DNA of 64,000 bases from Hydractinia symbiolongicarpus. Lineage: Eukaryota; Cnidaria; Hydrozoa; Anthoathecata; Hydractiniidae. The stretch is from NCBI RefSeq assembly GCF_029227915.1, contig NC_079883.1, positions 14,756,001 to 14,820,000 of the forward strand, in the 5' to 3' direction. Positions 11,677-23,077 of this stretch are shown here, piece after piece. A program made the translations under genes and the position numbers. The first letter of the stretch is position 1, and every line of letters starts with the position of its first letter. Below the pieces are notes generated by a model that had not been told where the DNA came from, made no database searches, and saw only the letters and a list, made by a program, of their open reading frames with translations.

Positions 11677-12786
11677 GAGGAGGAATCCATAGTTCATCAA
11701 GATACCTTCGCTGGACAAAGAAAAGGGCTCTTTCTGAAATTATAGTAGATTTTGTAGAGCATGCTGATGTCCTGAACATTGAAGAATTCGACTTTAACAT
11801 GGCACCAGCGTGAGTGATAGCGATAAAATTTTTTACGAATCATAGGCTTGTATTTTGATTTAATTTCCCATAAAATCTTGCACAAGATATTTTTTACAAG
11901 AAAAGAGTCAGTGAAAAATCTTTATTCAGGAGAATTCTTATATTGCCGAGTCAGCGTTTTCTTTAAGGTCATATCTTTTACAATTGAAGCATTGAAAATC
12001 AAATTCTAACCAAAATTGAAGCGAAAATATCGAAGTTGACCGGAAATCAGAAAAGTCATGTTAAAGATTTTTTTGATTCATTTTGTGACGTTATTAGAAA
12101 TTTTCAGAAGCTGTAACTTTCAAGGACTAAATTTCCAGGCAAAAGTTTTTATATGGTTTTGGTAAGTATCGATACACAAAAAATTTTCGCTGACAGTAGA
12201 TTATGACGTCAACTGTTACATGACTTTTGGGGACCTAATTAAAAAGGTGCACCCTAAAAATTAAAGCTCGGGGTCATTAAGTTTTATTTTCAAGGTGAAA
12301 AAAGTTCCTGTTAACTTGGTCGCCAGATTTTTTGAAAAAAAAACCCTGTCTATATTGCTGAAACAGAATACTTTTTTCAAACACTTTTTGTATTAAATAT
12401 GAGAAAAACAGATGGCATTTATAGCTATGATGTCTTCTCCAGTTTACACTCACGTGTTACTAAATTCTAACACGCGACATTGTCTTGCTTATTAGGTTTT
12501 TACATTAGTGTAGCTCACTAAAGCGATAATGTAAATTAAGTAAAGTAAAGTGGGAGAAATTTTAATTTGGGGTAAATCTAATCCAACGGCTTGCTCCTTA
12601 TCCTCTCCGCATATAATTATGTTACTGTTTTATGACTTCTTTAAGGCTTACGTCCGTAGTAGCAATACTTACATAAAATATCAAAAAAGAACATAGCTTT
12701 AAAGAAAGAACATTGGCATGGAGAAACCATGCATGTGCCACTTTGTTAGGATAAGTTAAAGTTAAAAGTTACACATCTTAAGGGAG
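11677..12786. other. Intergenic, no gene recognised
   Basis: Right flank of the 3.1-kb element. It may continue the older host repeat that the element interrupted, since the left flank has matching repeat character. No supported coding region or terminal repeat was found. Confidence 0.4.
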
Positions 12787-12920
12787 TATAAAGTGCGACA
12801 AGGTGGGATTACAAAGTGCGACGAGATCTGGGGATTACAAAGTGCAACATGACAGAAATAAAAATTGCGATAGGTATGAGATTAAAAAGTGCGACAAAAC
12901 GGGTCTCAAATTGCGACAGA
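12787..12920. repeat. Degenerate short tandem repeat (ACAAAGTGCGAC)
   Basis: About six degraded copies of an 18-30 bp unit built on GGGATTACAAAGTGCGAC, with variants AAATTGCGACAG and AAAAAGTGCGAC. No coding interpretation. Confidence 0.75.
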
Positions 12921-12939
12921 ATTACAATGCAATACATTA

Positions 12940-13192
12940 CAGCTGATAACCCCCGTTCTTGTTTCCTGAAGGCCCTACTATTTTTCGTTTACGGGGATTT
13001 TTTCAGCCCGTCGAAACAAGGTCGACAAAAATTATACCGCATCTCAGACATAATATGGCAACCTTGTCCCCAAGGTCTTCTGGCCCCTGAGCTGTTTTTT
13101 CGGAGTGGCCAACAATTCGCCGCTATCAACTTCATCAACAAGGCAAAATGCCCTGGGAGCGAGGTTAATAATATGGGTGTTATTAATATAGA
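12940..13192 (-). mobile_element. Degraded short Helitron (minus orientation) interrupted by a MITE
   Basis: The segment CCCGTCGAAACAAGGTCGAC near 13006 matches the internal part of the adjacent Helitron copies. On the minus strand its 5' end at 13192 reads TCTATATTAATAACACCC, like the other copies. The 3' hairpin/CTAG end is not clear. A small MITE splits it at 13059. The outer limit at 12940 is approximate. Confidence 0.5.
13059..13167. mobile_element. 109-bp MITE with 9-bp direct repeats
   Basis: The ends are inverted and imperfect: CAACCTTGTCCCC on the left and GGGAGCGAGGTT on the right. Direct repeat ATAATATGG flanks it at 13050-13058 and 13168-13176. A second copy in opposite orientation lies at 54104-54212. 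An 8-9 bp duplication points to a hAT- or Mutator-type origin. Confidence 0.75.
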
Positions 13193-13257
13193 GATTACCT
13201 GCATCTTATGGTAAACTGTGTTTATGTATAGTTTAGTACCAACCGTATTTAATAAAG

Positions 13258-13352
13258 CTAGTCGGTTTGCCCGTGGAAAAATCGCGTGCCCCTCGCTACT
13301 TGCGGTACTATTTTGCGTGACAGACAAATGTACACGGGTATTATGATATAGA
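13258..13352 (-). mobile_element. Short non-autonomous Helitron, array copy 1
   Basis: Read on the minus strand: 5' TCTATATCATAATACCCG, GACAGACA-like filler, a degraded 3' hairpin (TTTTTCCACGGG), then a 3' CTAG end. It abuts copy 2 with no spacer. Helitrons start with TC, end with a hairpin plus CTRR and make no target duplication. Confidence 0.75.
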
Positions 13353-13515
13353 CTAGTCGTTAGCCCGTGGAAAATTCTTTAAATTTACCCGTCGCAACAA
13401 GGTGGACAAAAATACATCGCATTTGGTTTTGGTGCGCATTTTAAAAATTCGTGTTTCCGTTACGGGACGCAGCTTTCGCGGACACACAGACAAAATACGG
13501 CTATTATTAAAGAGA
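13353..13515 (-). mobile_element. Short non-autonomous Helitron, array copy 2
   Basis: Minus strand: 5' TCTCTTTAATAATAGCCG and 3' CCACGGGCTAACGACTAG. It carries the internal CGCAACAAGGTGGACAAAAA and TTCGTGTTTCCGTTACGGGA blocks shared with copy 3. It abuts copies 1 and 3 exactly, head to tail. Confidence 0.8.
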
Positions 13516-13691
13516 CTAGTCGTTGCCCGTGAAAAATCCACGGGTTCACCCGTTCTTTATATTTACCAGTCGCAACAAAGTGGATATAAATATATCGCAT
13601 TTGATATTCGTGTTTCCGTAACATCATTTTCTAACTCAGCGAGGGGTCCGCGCAGAGACAGACAGACGGAATACGGCTCTTATTAAAGAGA
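13516..13691 (-). mobile_element. Short non-autonomous Helitron, array copy 3
   Basis: Minus strand: 5' TCTCTTTAATAAGAGCCG, GACAGACAGAC filler, a 3' hairpin of CCCGTGGA / TTTTCACGGG type, and a terminal CTAG. The base after its 5' end on the plus strand is T, as expected for A/T-target insertion. Confidence 0.8.
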
Positions 13692-14791
13692 TATAACATC
13701 ACCAACACGCTAGTCAATGTGTGCACGTGGGCGCATGCATGTGTGTGTATTTTCACTTTTGATAAATTACGGAGAAGAGCTTGATGCAGGAAAATAGATA
13801 TAAGACACAATCTACATTATCGATATTTAGCTTTTCTTTTAGGACGCGTTCATATGCTTTTACATAGATGTGGTGAACAAGATAAGAATTACATAAACTC
13901 CTATGTACAACATAAGCGCTTACGTACATTTTCCTTATCAACAGAAATTTTTAAGATATATCAGCAAGAAGAAGAAAAAAATAAGAAAAAAACTGCACAA
14001 TAGAGCTAGATACAATAGATTACGTTTGGGAGAATGTTATCGATTCCAAAATGTATGCTATCATTTTTACACTAAACTAACGTGTTTATATGTGATATGA
14101 TGGTAAGTTCATTAAAAATGTGTTTTCGGTAAATTAATCACCACAGCAAAAACGTGTAAAATTGTGCTCTTGTTGTCCTATTTCTTGGCTTTGCGCAAAA
14201 CTTTCACTATCTCATGTTCCCTGTGTCTAACCATATCTCTTCTCTTGTTAAATATAACACGAACCCCCGAGAACTTGAACTTTCAATAACTTGAAACGAT
14301 TTTCCTCGAACCATTGAACCTGGTTAAATTGTGTACATGGATATTAATATCATCTTTATATCGATGTCATAACAAGGTGTAGTTAGAATAAGCAGCAGGA
14401 GAGAGGAGAGAGGAGGAGGGAATATTTTATTTTAGAATAAAAGATTTATATCAGCGTGGGTGTGGTAATATCTGATCTATTTCATTACTTTATTTATAAA
14501 AACATAAAGAAAAATAATTGCTTTAAAATAATTAAAAAAAGTTAGGTTGTTTTTCTCAAAACATTCTTTTTTATATAGCTAATGCATTGTTTCAATCAAA
14601 ACACGGAAAAGATAGCACAACACGGAGAATTCGCTCAACTCGTAAACATTATGCACTGCACGGAAGAAAAACTTCCTTAAATGCTCTATACATCCTACTC
14701 CCTTCAATTAGCACTCATCCATAAAACATTTCCGTCAAATAGCCTATGTTTAAAGGAGCCGCCACCCCATGCGTTTCCAGCATTTACAGTG
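13692..14791. other. Intergenic, no gene recognised
   Basis: Short GTGTGTG run near 13741 and AG-rich tract GGAGAGAGGAGAGAGGAGG near 14398. No supported gene. Confidence 0.4.
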
Positions 14792-15045
14792 CAGTCGAAC
14801 TCATTTAATTCGAAATTCTATAATTCCGTAAATCATGTAAATCGAATAGATTCTTGGCTTCCCTGGTCGTATTTTTCATCATGTAATTCGAATACTGTAT
14901 TGTTAGGTTTTTTTCTCAATTGAGATTCTAAAACTCGAATGTGTTTTACGCATTGGAAAAAAATTTAACTGTTAAAATTCGAAAGCTCATGTAATACAAA
15001 AAATTTTGAGATCCCTAGATGATTTAAATTATATGAGTTCAACTG
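14792..15045. mobile_element. Pogo/Tc1-like MITE with CAGTYGAACTC ends
   Basis: Left end CAGTCGAACTCATTTAATT and right end AATTATATGAGTTCAACTG are inverted repeats. The body is rich in AATTCGAA, as in the larger element at 39708-40127. The flanking dinucleotide is TG rather than TA on both sides, so the target duplication is uncertain. Confidence 0.65.
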
Positions 15046-15432
15046 TGCTTGCCTAAAAGAAAAAAAAACATTCCACGATGACGCTCATATAATTTTTATA
15101 CCAGCAACTTCCCTAGCTAGTGACATAGCAATTTTTTTACTATTTACAACAATCTTGTCCAGCAAAACTTTACATAATTTTATTGATAATTTTACTTCCA
15201 ATACAATAAACAACCTCCAGTGCGTTATTGTCTTGTAACACATATCTGATCCCATAAATATTCCGTCCTTCCTTTTAATAAGCCGCAACTTTCAATCAGC
15301 TTCACGATTAAAATTATTTCTGACAAAAAGCCCCAAGACGACACAATAATGAATGAATAAGGGCTGACATGGTTCAGAGAATTATATTTTAGTCAGTCAA
15401 AAGATTGTCCATGTGGATTTTAACATATGTTC
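15046..15432. other. 3' flank of GPCR copy 1, nothing recognised
   Basis: AT-rich spacer downstream of the minus-strand GPCR. No polyadenylation signal was assigned with confidence. Confidence 0.35.
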
Positions 15433-16368
15433 TTATATCTTGCAAAAAAAGCTATTGACGTTATTTCTCATTGTGCGAATAGTTCTTCTCAAATCTTTGT
15501 AAAGGACGATATAAATAAGCGGCATAATTAATGCAGATGTTTGACCAATGACTGTCATTGTCACTTCCACGTATTCGTTAGCACTCTCACCCGTATAAAT
15601 TTCATGAGCTAAGGTTAAATCATAAGGTAACCACGTCAAAACAAATGTAATAGTTGTTGCTATTACTAGACGTACTTGGACTATATCCTCTGTGATGTAG
15701 TCGACTTGTGATATACTTTTGGTGGAAGCTCTAGATGCACACGACACTCTGCTGTTGAAGTTCGTTCTAATATGTTTCATAATCTTAAGTGCCGTAATGC
15801 AAATTATTGAAATAGGCAACACAAAGACGAAAGTTAAAACCAGAGTCATGTATATTTTACCCAATGAATTTTTATACGGAACTAACCCACATTGAATATT
15901 CCCACTCTGTTTGTCATACCTCCCCAAACCGAATACTGGTAAAACAGACCACAGGAACGCATAACCGTAAATCAGCAATAAGCTGAGTGGAATGTATAAT
16001 GTTTTTGTGTAAAGCACAAGTGCATAATTTTGTTTGATACTGCATAGATATCTATCAATTGCCAGCGCAAAGATATGACAAATGGAAGAAAACTCAAAAA
16101 ATCGCATGAAAAATGCTTCCAAAATACATGCTACTCGCCCATGTGACAATTCCTGATCAGCTAAACCACGAACTTCGAGTGAACCAACAAGAAGAATTCT
16201 GGTCAAATCACAAAAAGCAGCGGATATTAAAATGTAATCGCGATATTTTCTTCGATGGTAGCTTCTTGTTAAAGCTGTAATGATAAACAGGTTAAAAATC
16301 GTGGCGAAGACGATCAGTACCACGATGACTATAAGCATTGCTGTTTCAAATTCCTCGACTTTTTCCAT
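15433..16368 (-). CDS. Rhodopsin-class (class A) GPCR, copy 1
   Basis: Single uninterrupted 311-codon frame with seven hydrophobic segments. Seen: N26 in TM1, D54 in TM2 (CDLTRIL), C81 before TM3 and C160 in loop 2 (probable disulphide), D105-R106-Y107 after TM3, W140 in TM4, P185 in TM5, TWLPY at 245-249 in TM6, and MPLIY at 282-286 in TM7 replacing NPxxY. The position of the retinal lysine in TM7 is a glutamine, so it is not an opsin by that criterion. Known: class A receptors couple to heterotrimeric G proteins at the plasma membrane. The ligand cannot be told. It begins MEKVEEFETAM, the same start as the inverted paralogue at 51874-52812, from which it differs at about 18 positions before the divergent C-terminal tail. 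Confidence 0.92.
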   Translation of the reverse strand: MEKVEEFETAMLIVIVVLIVFATIFNLFIITALTRSYHRRKYRDYILISAAFCDLTRILLVGSLEVRGLADQELSHGRVACILEAFFMRFFEFSSICHIFALAIDRYLCSIKQNYALVLYTKTLYIPLSLLLIYGYAFLWSVLPVFGLGRYDKQSGNIQCGLVPYKNSLGKIYMTLVLTFVFVLPISIICITALKIMKHIRTNFNSRVSCASRASTKSISQVDYITEDIVQVRLVIATTITFVLTWLPYDLTLAHEIYTGESANEYVEVTMTVIGQTSALIMPLIYIVLYKDLRRTIRTMRNNVNSFFCKI

Positions 16369-19300
16369 AGTTAAACTGACTCAGTCAAGTTAACTTTCTT
16401 TGAAAATATAAGTGATTTGCTTCAACTTTCTACCTTAGCAGCGTTTTTTAAAAGACTATCAGTGCTTTTGGAATGTAAGGCAAAAACAGCTGTTTTTGTA
16501 ACACTAGTGTGTGCATTATCTTTTTGTTTGCCTAATTCAATTTTGTTTTTGAAAAAGATCAGCCTTTTTGTGTGTTTCAGACAACATTGTAAAATTAATA
16601 AAATTCGAAAGAGCTGTCTCTATACAACAATCATATCAAAATAATTGGCAAAAATAATGGAATTAATTTTCCTTTTTTAGATTTCAACAAGGAATATTTT
16701 TCATTTCAACTTCAAATCAAAATATTATATCAAAAAGAAAATTTTAATAAAAAATAGATGAATAGTAGATATGCAACACAACACAAACACCTTTTAACAG
16801 TTGTGAATGCAAACAAAAACTGATAATGCTTGAATATTAGCTAGTAGCAGAACCCTAACATCGGCTAAATTATGGAGGCGGTTGACAATTTTACAACTCC
16901 TCATGGTTAAACGATGTCGAGACTTGATTTCTGATGCATTGTGAGTAATGTGGCTGAGACAGGGTGTACCTTCGTGTGAAACACAAATTTAGAACAAATA
17001 TGTGCAAATACTGAACATTTCTAAAGTTCTGAGTAAGCTTGAAGGAAGCAAGGAGTAAGTAATATCTACAAATGACACACTCCGTTATAAAAAATTAATA
17101 TTTTGAAATTCGCTAAATTTAATTAAAATTAATAAAATATTACTTTTCTATGATAAGGAATTTCGCGGAACTACTTTTGGCGAATCTTTTGTATACTATA
17201 TTTTGATAGGTTTGTTGCTAAGAGAACTCTTCCCCCGTCGCTCGAATCCCCCCTCTTCCCCAACATGATGTACGTATAGATCAAATATTACAAAAAACAT
17301 TGAAGCAAAATGAAATGTCAGAGAATACAGCAATTCCTATCATTCATGAGAAGGATGTTGAATTAATATCATTCGCAAAGAGATTTCGCAAGTATAAAAA
17401 TATTTGGACAATAAGAGTTAACTTTGAATACTCCCATGGAACCTGAAAATAAAACAGACAAATTTTCTAAAACAAACCATATGATTAAATTTCATTAATG
17501 TTATTTTCAAGAGAAGAAATCAACAGGGTGATTTTAATGATTAGCCAATTGTAACAGGTACATGGACGCAAAAGATTTTTTAAGTGAGATTTGCTTAAAA
17601 TTGGTGACATTTTTTAAAACAATGTACTTAAACATTCGTTTTAGTGTTTTTTAAATCTTGTGCTTCCAATGTGTTTCAATGTGTACACTTGTTAAAGACT
17701 AAGATTGTTAGAGAAAAATCGTGAATCGTGAAAAAACTTTCTCCGAAATACGTAGATACTCACCATTCTCCAAAAAACAACTTCGCTGGTAGGCCGGATA
17801 TCAGTTGTCATTCCATGGAATCTTTTAATAGCTATACGGTTTTTCATTGTGAATTTTTTTGGAAAAACAGTTAACCAACCAATTAGTGGGGCATTTTAAA
17901 TTTTATAGAAAGTGCTCCGTCATGGTCTAATTATAAAGTACCTTACTACGCAATTTTTCGAGAGGAAATGTTCTTTGTATATACTACGTAAGTCAAATTT
18001 GAACACAAAAGCAGAATTTATTCAAAAGTAAACTCTCTGCAGGAGTTGAGTTCGGCTTTGCAGCTAAAGTGTTTTTAAAACTTTTTTATGTTTTTCGTTT
18101 GTTCTTGTATTATTTGCTATATTGATGCATGCTATTTAGTCTAAATCAGTATATAAGGAAGAACAAATCACGTTGGGGTAGCAACTTCAAACAGAAAGAC
18201 AATAGCCTCCAATTAATAAGTTGAATTTCTTTTTTGTAAAATGACATCCTCGAAAAAAAAACCTCCGCAAAAAGCAGGCGAAAAATGTTTTTTGAAATTT
18301 GAAGTTTGAAAATCCTCGTGTCATTAAGCGAGTAAAACATCAACTGTTGAGAATCATAAACTTTCATGATTTTTTAAAAAAAACGTGAAAGCTGAATGAA
18401 GCACTAAAAGAAGTCTGCATTAATCAGACAATGAGTAAGTTAGTAACTTTGCGTAATGAAGCTTACGTGCGATCTTTAATTTTTCTTTAATTAAATGATT
18501 TAATTTACTGCAGTGACATTGATTGACCTATTGTGGCTGACTGAACGTTCAAGTAAAGTGAGTACTTATAGATTATGAAACGTGATTGTTTCTCTTATCA
18601 TTCTCATTTACAAGTATGCGAGTGAGTCAGACCTTTATGAAACAAACTTAGGTGTGGCGCGTGAAATATGTTTTAAGCCGATATTGCACTGTTATAATGT
18701 ACTGGTTAAAAGACAAAACGTTAGCTGACTAAGAATAATATTGCGAGATGATTTATACAACCGTCTTTATGTCAAACACACTTTATTTCTAACATTCCCC
18801 AGCTTGAACAAATGTTCTGGTCTTCTGAGTGTTCGAAATAAACAGAAAGCTCGCTGTTATTGTTAGTTATTTGCATAAAAAGAGTTACACTCTTTATATA
18901 CAAATAACTAACTGGGGATAATGATACCCAAATAGACAAACAGCTCCGCCTCTTTCTGTTTGATATTTTGTGCTGAGAGTTGGCGACTTTCTTACCATCT
19001 AAGACTATCTGGTATACTTTATTTAATAACATTAGAACGGATGCCTGAAACATCTTGTAGCTGATGTCCGAACATTTTGGAACAGGAGACCAATAAAAGT
19101 ATTTGAAAAAAATCAAGCAGGTGATATGCTACGCCCATTTCCAAAAGATCTATATCTCCTATTCTTCGAATTTCTTGATATATTAATGATTTTTTTGATT
19201 ATAGTTCTTTGTTTGAGATTCGTACATTGTTAATATTTTAATACAACTCATTAACAATCTCGATCAACCTTTTTGGGCTTTGTGTACTAATAGCGCATCA

Positions 19301-20358
19301 GTAATTATGTCTAACGAATTAAATATCACTCAGAGTGTCAACATTAAACTTTAGCTAATTTTTAATAAGTAAATATCACCAAACATTGATGCCAAACACT
19401 ACATCTTTTAACAGTGAATTTTTTTGCTGACAGTCATCATTTAAGACACGATCTTTTCATTTTCATGTGACAGACATCATTTGTATTAAGTTTTATGACT
19501 TACAAACTAGGACAAGAAACTTTATGAGGGTATGGCCCTATTGCTCCCTCCACCTCTTGGTACTATACTCGCCACATATTCCTCAGTATGATTAGAGTTA
19601 AAAAACCAAACAAAGAAGTTCCTCAGGCACGGCACAATGTGGGAAATTTCGTGTCCCTAGTACAAGAAAAAACTGAACTTTTGCTTTTTGCTTTTGCTTA
19701 TCATAAGTAAGATGAACAGATTAAAATCTTGACAAACTAAGGGGTGTATAAAAGTCTGGTCAGTAGCCACCATCTTACTGATAAAGTTTTGAAGAAATCT
19801 AATGGAAGTTAAAAATACATTTTTGGGGCTCATATTTGATTTGATGTTTAAAATACTATAAACTAAACTAATAATGTTAGTTACAGTGGTTATTAACATA
19901 GTAATGGCAACAACATTTAAGCAGTCCAAATCATTACATATCTTTAAATAGATGGGTAATTGAGGACATCTTCTTCGCACCAATTGATGCTATGCATTAT
20001 TACAAAAGATTATTTGCAGTATCACAATCCTACCGAAACCACTTCATTTCCACCTCTATTTTTTTCTTAAGTACCAATTAATTCCTCATAAAATTACTGC
20101 TGTCTGCAATCTGCATTCCATTCATTGTTTTTGGTACACCACTGTATGCCTAGAAATTATTTAAATCCTTTTCACAAATGAGATGGCAGTATTGCATCAG
20201 TAACATCACGAGTGAAGGTAAGATTTCTAGCAACTGTTTCATCATTTTAAGTTAATGTCGAGTATTTTAAACATTCCCTTCTTTTTGTCTAAATCATCTA
20301 TTGTTGTGCCGTTCTTTCATTAATTTTCAATGTACAAACTCATTAATACCTTTTTAGC
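16369..20358. other. 4-kb intergenic region, no gene recognised
   Basis: AT-rich. Short open frames on both strands (for example 18772-19116 and 19657-19983 on the minus strand) show no domain or exon-like boundaries. It probably contains the promoters of the divergent GPCR and Gremlin-like genes, but no element can be assigned by eye. Confidence 0.4.
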
Positions 20359-20787
20359 ATGAAGACTCACATTTATCGTATTCTCCTTTTTCTGGTATTC
20401 TGCTTCGAAATCTGCTATATCTTAACCACGCCGATAAGTTTGAATAACATAAAGAGCAGAATTTTAAAAAAATCTAAAGGAAAGATCATGATACCAAAAT
20501 CAGATCTGTCAAGTACATCGTGCAGAGTGAAGGCATATAACATCACGTTATCCCACAAACATTGCATAACAAAAACAATTGAGCTGAATTACTGTTATGG
20601 TCAGTGTATCTCGATATCCTTTCCAAGAGACAGATTCTATGAAGGAAATTTAAGTTTTTGCCAAAGTTGCAAACCAAAGACTTATAAATGGAAAAACGTT
20701 AAAATAAGATGTCCGAATGCTAAAAAAAGAAGAAAGAGAAAATACGTTTTGCAGATGATTGAATCATGCGCCTGCAGTTCTTGCTGA
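20359..20787 (+). CDS. Gremlin/DAN-like secreted cystine-knot protein
   Basis: 142 codons with ATG at 20359, just after TTTTTAG, which may be a splice acceptor closing an untranslated 5' intron. Seen: hydrophobic signal peptide (about residues 6-22), a basic linker, and a C-terminal cystine-knot region with ten cysteines at 55, 69, 79, 83, 101, 104, 118, 137, 139 and 142. The knot signature CYGQC is at 79-83, and CQSCKPK and KIRCPN follow as in Gremlin. Possible N-glycosylation at N61 and N97. A KKRRKRK patch could bind heparan sulphate. Known: Gremlin/DAN proteins bind BMPs extracellularly and block receptor engagement. Inferred: a BMP antagonist. Other CTCK families are less likely because of CYGQC plus CKPK. 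It is short for the family but looks complete. Confidence 0.88.
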   Translation: MKTHIYRILLFLVFCFEICYILTTPISLNNIKSRILKKSKGKIMIPKSDLSSTSCRVKAYNITLSHKHCITKTIELNYCYGQCISISFPRDRFYEGNLSFCQSCKPKTYKWKNVKIRCPNAKKRRKRKYVLQMIESCACSSC

Positions 20788-22229
20788 GACCAAAGTTGTT
20801 TAATTTAATAGTCTTGTGGTATAAACGAGAAATATTTAAGTCCTTGTATATTATGTGTAGGTAGATTGTACTTAAAATTAACATTATATTAAATTAAAAC
20901 TTTGTTTTAAAGTTCAACACCAGCGTTTTTTTTCACCAATTGTGTCATGTTGTTTATTGATGGTTTTGGCCTACTTATCGCATATAATTTATACTTCTGG
21001 CTATTTTGGCAGCTAAGTCGGCCAGAGTACTTGCCAGAAATAAATAATCTCTAAAGGCTTTGAAGCAAGATAATCCACAGCGTTCAAAAAGTTTGAATTA
21101 TAAGAGAAGTATTGAACGTTTAAATCTTCTTCTACACCGTTAGGGTCTTATAAACTTATAAGTCTTATAAACACTTTTAGTATCTTCTTCTATTTTTTCT
21201 CCATATTTTGTTTCGAAAGCTGTAATCTTAAAAATTATATTAATGAAATTCTTAAAATCGCAAAAATATAAACCGTGAAAATATTTTAAACTCAAAACTT
21301 GTGTATTAAAGAATTGCGGAAATTTCTGTGTGAGGCAGTTTCTTTTCTACAAATAACAGAAGGCTAAATTTTCTCCAATAACAATGAAGTTCATACACTC
21401 AGACATTTCCAATACTCGAGTAAGTTAATGTGATGAATGTGACTAATGTGACTAACTTTCCAGACATAACAGTCTGATTTTTTTAATAATTATTGCTGAG
21501 ACAAATTTAGATCACACGCTAAAGTTTAAAAATATAAAGCCAACTCAACGCCTGTGATCCTAGCAAAATGTAATTAAAAAAGATTAACTAACGTCAATTA
21601 AAGACGTAACAGACTTATTTTTGTTTTGCTTTCATGTTGACCTGTTTGCTAGACACCAAACATTCCAACCATTTGATTAAAAATACAATCATTAAGGCGC
21701 AATTAAGTTCACGATGAAAATCAAATTCGCACTTTCATCAACTCAAACGTATTAGTACGATGACAACAATACACGAAAGTTGGTATCCCCCCAAAAAACG
21801 AATAAGGTGCCAATGTAAACAATAGATAGGCTATGATAAAGTGCACATAATCTTTTTATTTAAAACATACGTCATACGCTAACTGCAGGGTTGTATTCTT
21901 CTTCTTTTAGAATGTTGTAACCTAATTACACTTAATAGGATATATTAAAGATAATACAATATATATATATCCAATCAAGTCCCCTCCTTTTTCCGACCTT
22001 GGCTAGACATACACGTGGTTCCACGATGAAGGATGTTAATAATAGCTGTTTTTGTCTTTTGGTCGGCCAAAACGAGTCACGTTCAACCACGCACGAAAGC
22101 TTCAACTACAAGTACGATATAATCCTATCTACTTTACTGCCACAAGCGGATGTGGATATTTCACGGTCTTACGACTTTTTCATAATATGATGCTCGCTGT
22201 CCGGATACTAGAGATGGTAGCTGCCAGTA
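20788..22229. other. Intergenic, no gene recognised
   Basis: 3' flank of the Gremlin-like gene. AT-rich with an (AT)n run near 21958. Short frames near 22000-22190 lead into Helitron ends and are not supported as genes. Confidence 0.4.
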
Positions 22230-22267
22230 GTGAATTTTCGTGGATTTTTCACAGGTCTTACGACTAG
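22230..22267 (+). mobile_element. 3' end of a degraded Helitron (plus orientation)
   Basis: CGTGGATTTTTCACAGG hairpin remnant, then TCTTACGACTAG ending at 22267, immediately followed by T. The 5' end of this copy was not located. Confidence 0.6.
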
Positions 22268-22498
22268 TCTATGTTAATAATGTCTGTCTCTGAGTAAGTT
22301 TTTAATTAATACAGGCACACAAAATGCGATTCCGTGTTATGTCTATTCGAAATGGCTATGCGCAGTATTATTCCTGATATTACCCAATTAAATTTATTGT
22401 TCAGACGGATGAACACGTAAATTCCTCCCACGGGTTAATACTTCTCTTACATTATTACCTGTATTTTGTGTGGATTTTTTCCACGGGCTCAGGACTAG
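22268..22498 (+). mobile_element. Short Helitron (plus orientation), tandem to the previous one
   Basis: Starts TCTATGTTAATAATGTCTGT directly after the CTAG of the previous copy. It ends with hairpin GTGGATTTTTTCCACGGG, then CTCAGGACTAG at 22498, followed by T. Another weak 5'-like sequence (CTTATAATAGTCGATGTCTG) follows, suggesting a third degraded tandem copy. Confidence 0.7.
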
Positions 22499-22967
22499 TT
22501 TTTCTTATAATAGTCGATGTCTGTCTGTGAGTTAAAAATCGTAAGTGCAAGTAGCAACAAACAATTTCTCTCGGAATCCCACAGGCTCTAGGCGACAAAT
22601 TTTTTAGGAGTTGTGTAAGCATGCAATTAATAAATAAAAGATTTAACAAATCTAATTAAAAAACATTAACAATAAACGGGTACACTATATTTGTTTTTTA
22701 TCTGGTCATCTTATTTTTTCTTTTTTTCTAATTAGTTTGCCTGCTTCTTCCATCATGCGTTTTATGTTTCAAGAATATAAAGTTAAAACAATGCAATAAA
22801 AACATGGGAAGTAAAGACAAGAAGAGCGGTCGGCAAGTGAGGTAGAGAAATAAAAAAAAACTACAAGTGGTTTAACGGGCTTTTCGACATTCTAACAAAA
22901 AGTTTAATTGAAACTACAAAGTAAATAAAAATAGTAAAAATGATTAAATTTTCTTAATATATTTACA
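22499..22967. other. Spacer between Helitrons
   Basis: Partly Helitron-like at the left edge (GTCTGTCTGTGAG near 22518), otherwise AT-rich. No gene recognised. Confidence 0.4.
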
Positions 22968-23077
22968 CTAGTCGTTAGCCCGTGGAAAAATCCACGGGTT
23001 CGCCCGTCGCAGCTAAGCTACCATTTTGCGTGACAGACAGACGGACGGACAGACGTATACGGGCATTATAATATAGA
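22968..23077 (-). mobile_element. Short non-autonomous Helitron, complete 110-bp copy
   Basis: Minus strand: 5' TCTATATTATAATGCCCG, then GTCCGTCCGTCTGTCTGTC, a 3' hairpin with CCCGTGG/CCACGGG arms, and CTAACGACTAG. The flanking bases are A and T on the plus strand, so the insertion is between A and T without duplication. Confidence 0.85.

Noticed and set aside
12787-12920. CRISPR-like array
   Set aside because: Units are short, unevenly spaced and degenerate in a eukaryotic genome. This is an ordinary tandem repeat.
15433-16368. Opsin identity for the GPCR
   Set aside because: The TM7 position of the retinal lysine is a glutamine in both copies.
19657-19983. 108-codon minus-strand frame
   Set aside because: Hydrophobic but with no recognisable domain, start context or neighbouring exons. 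Typical of AT-rich spacer.
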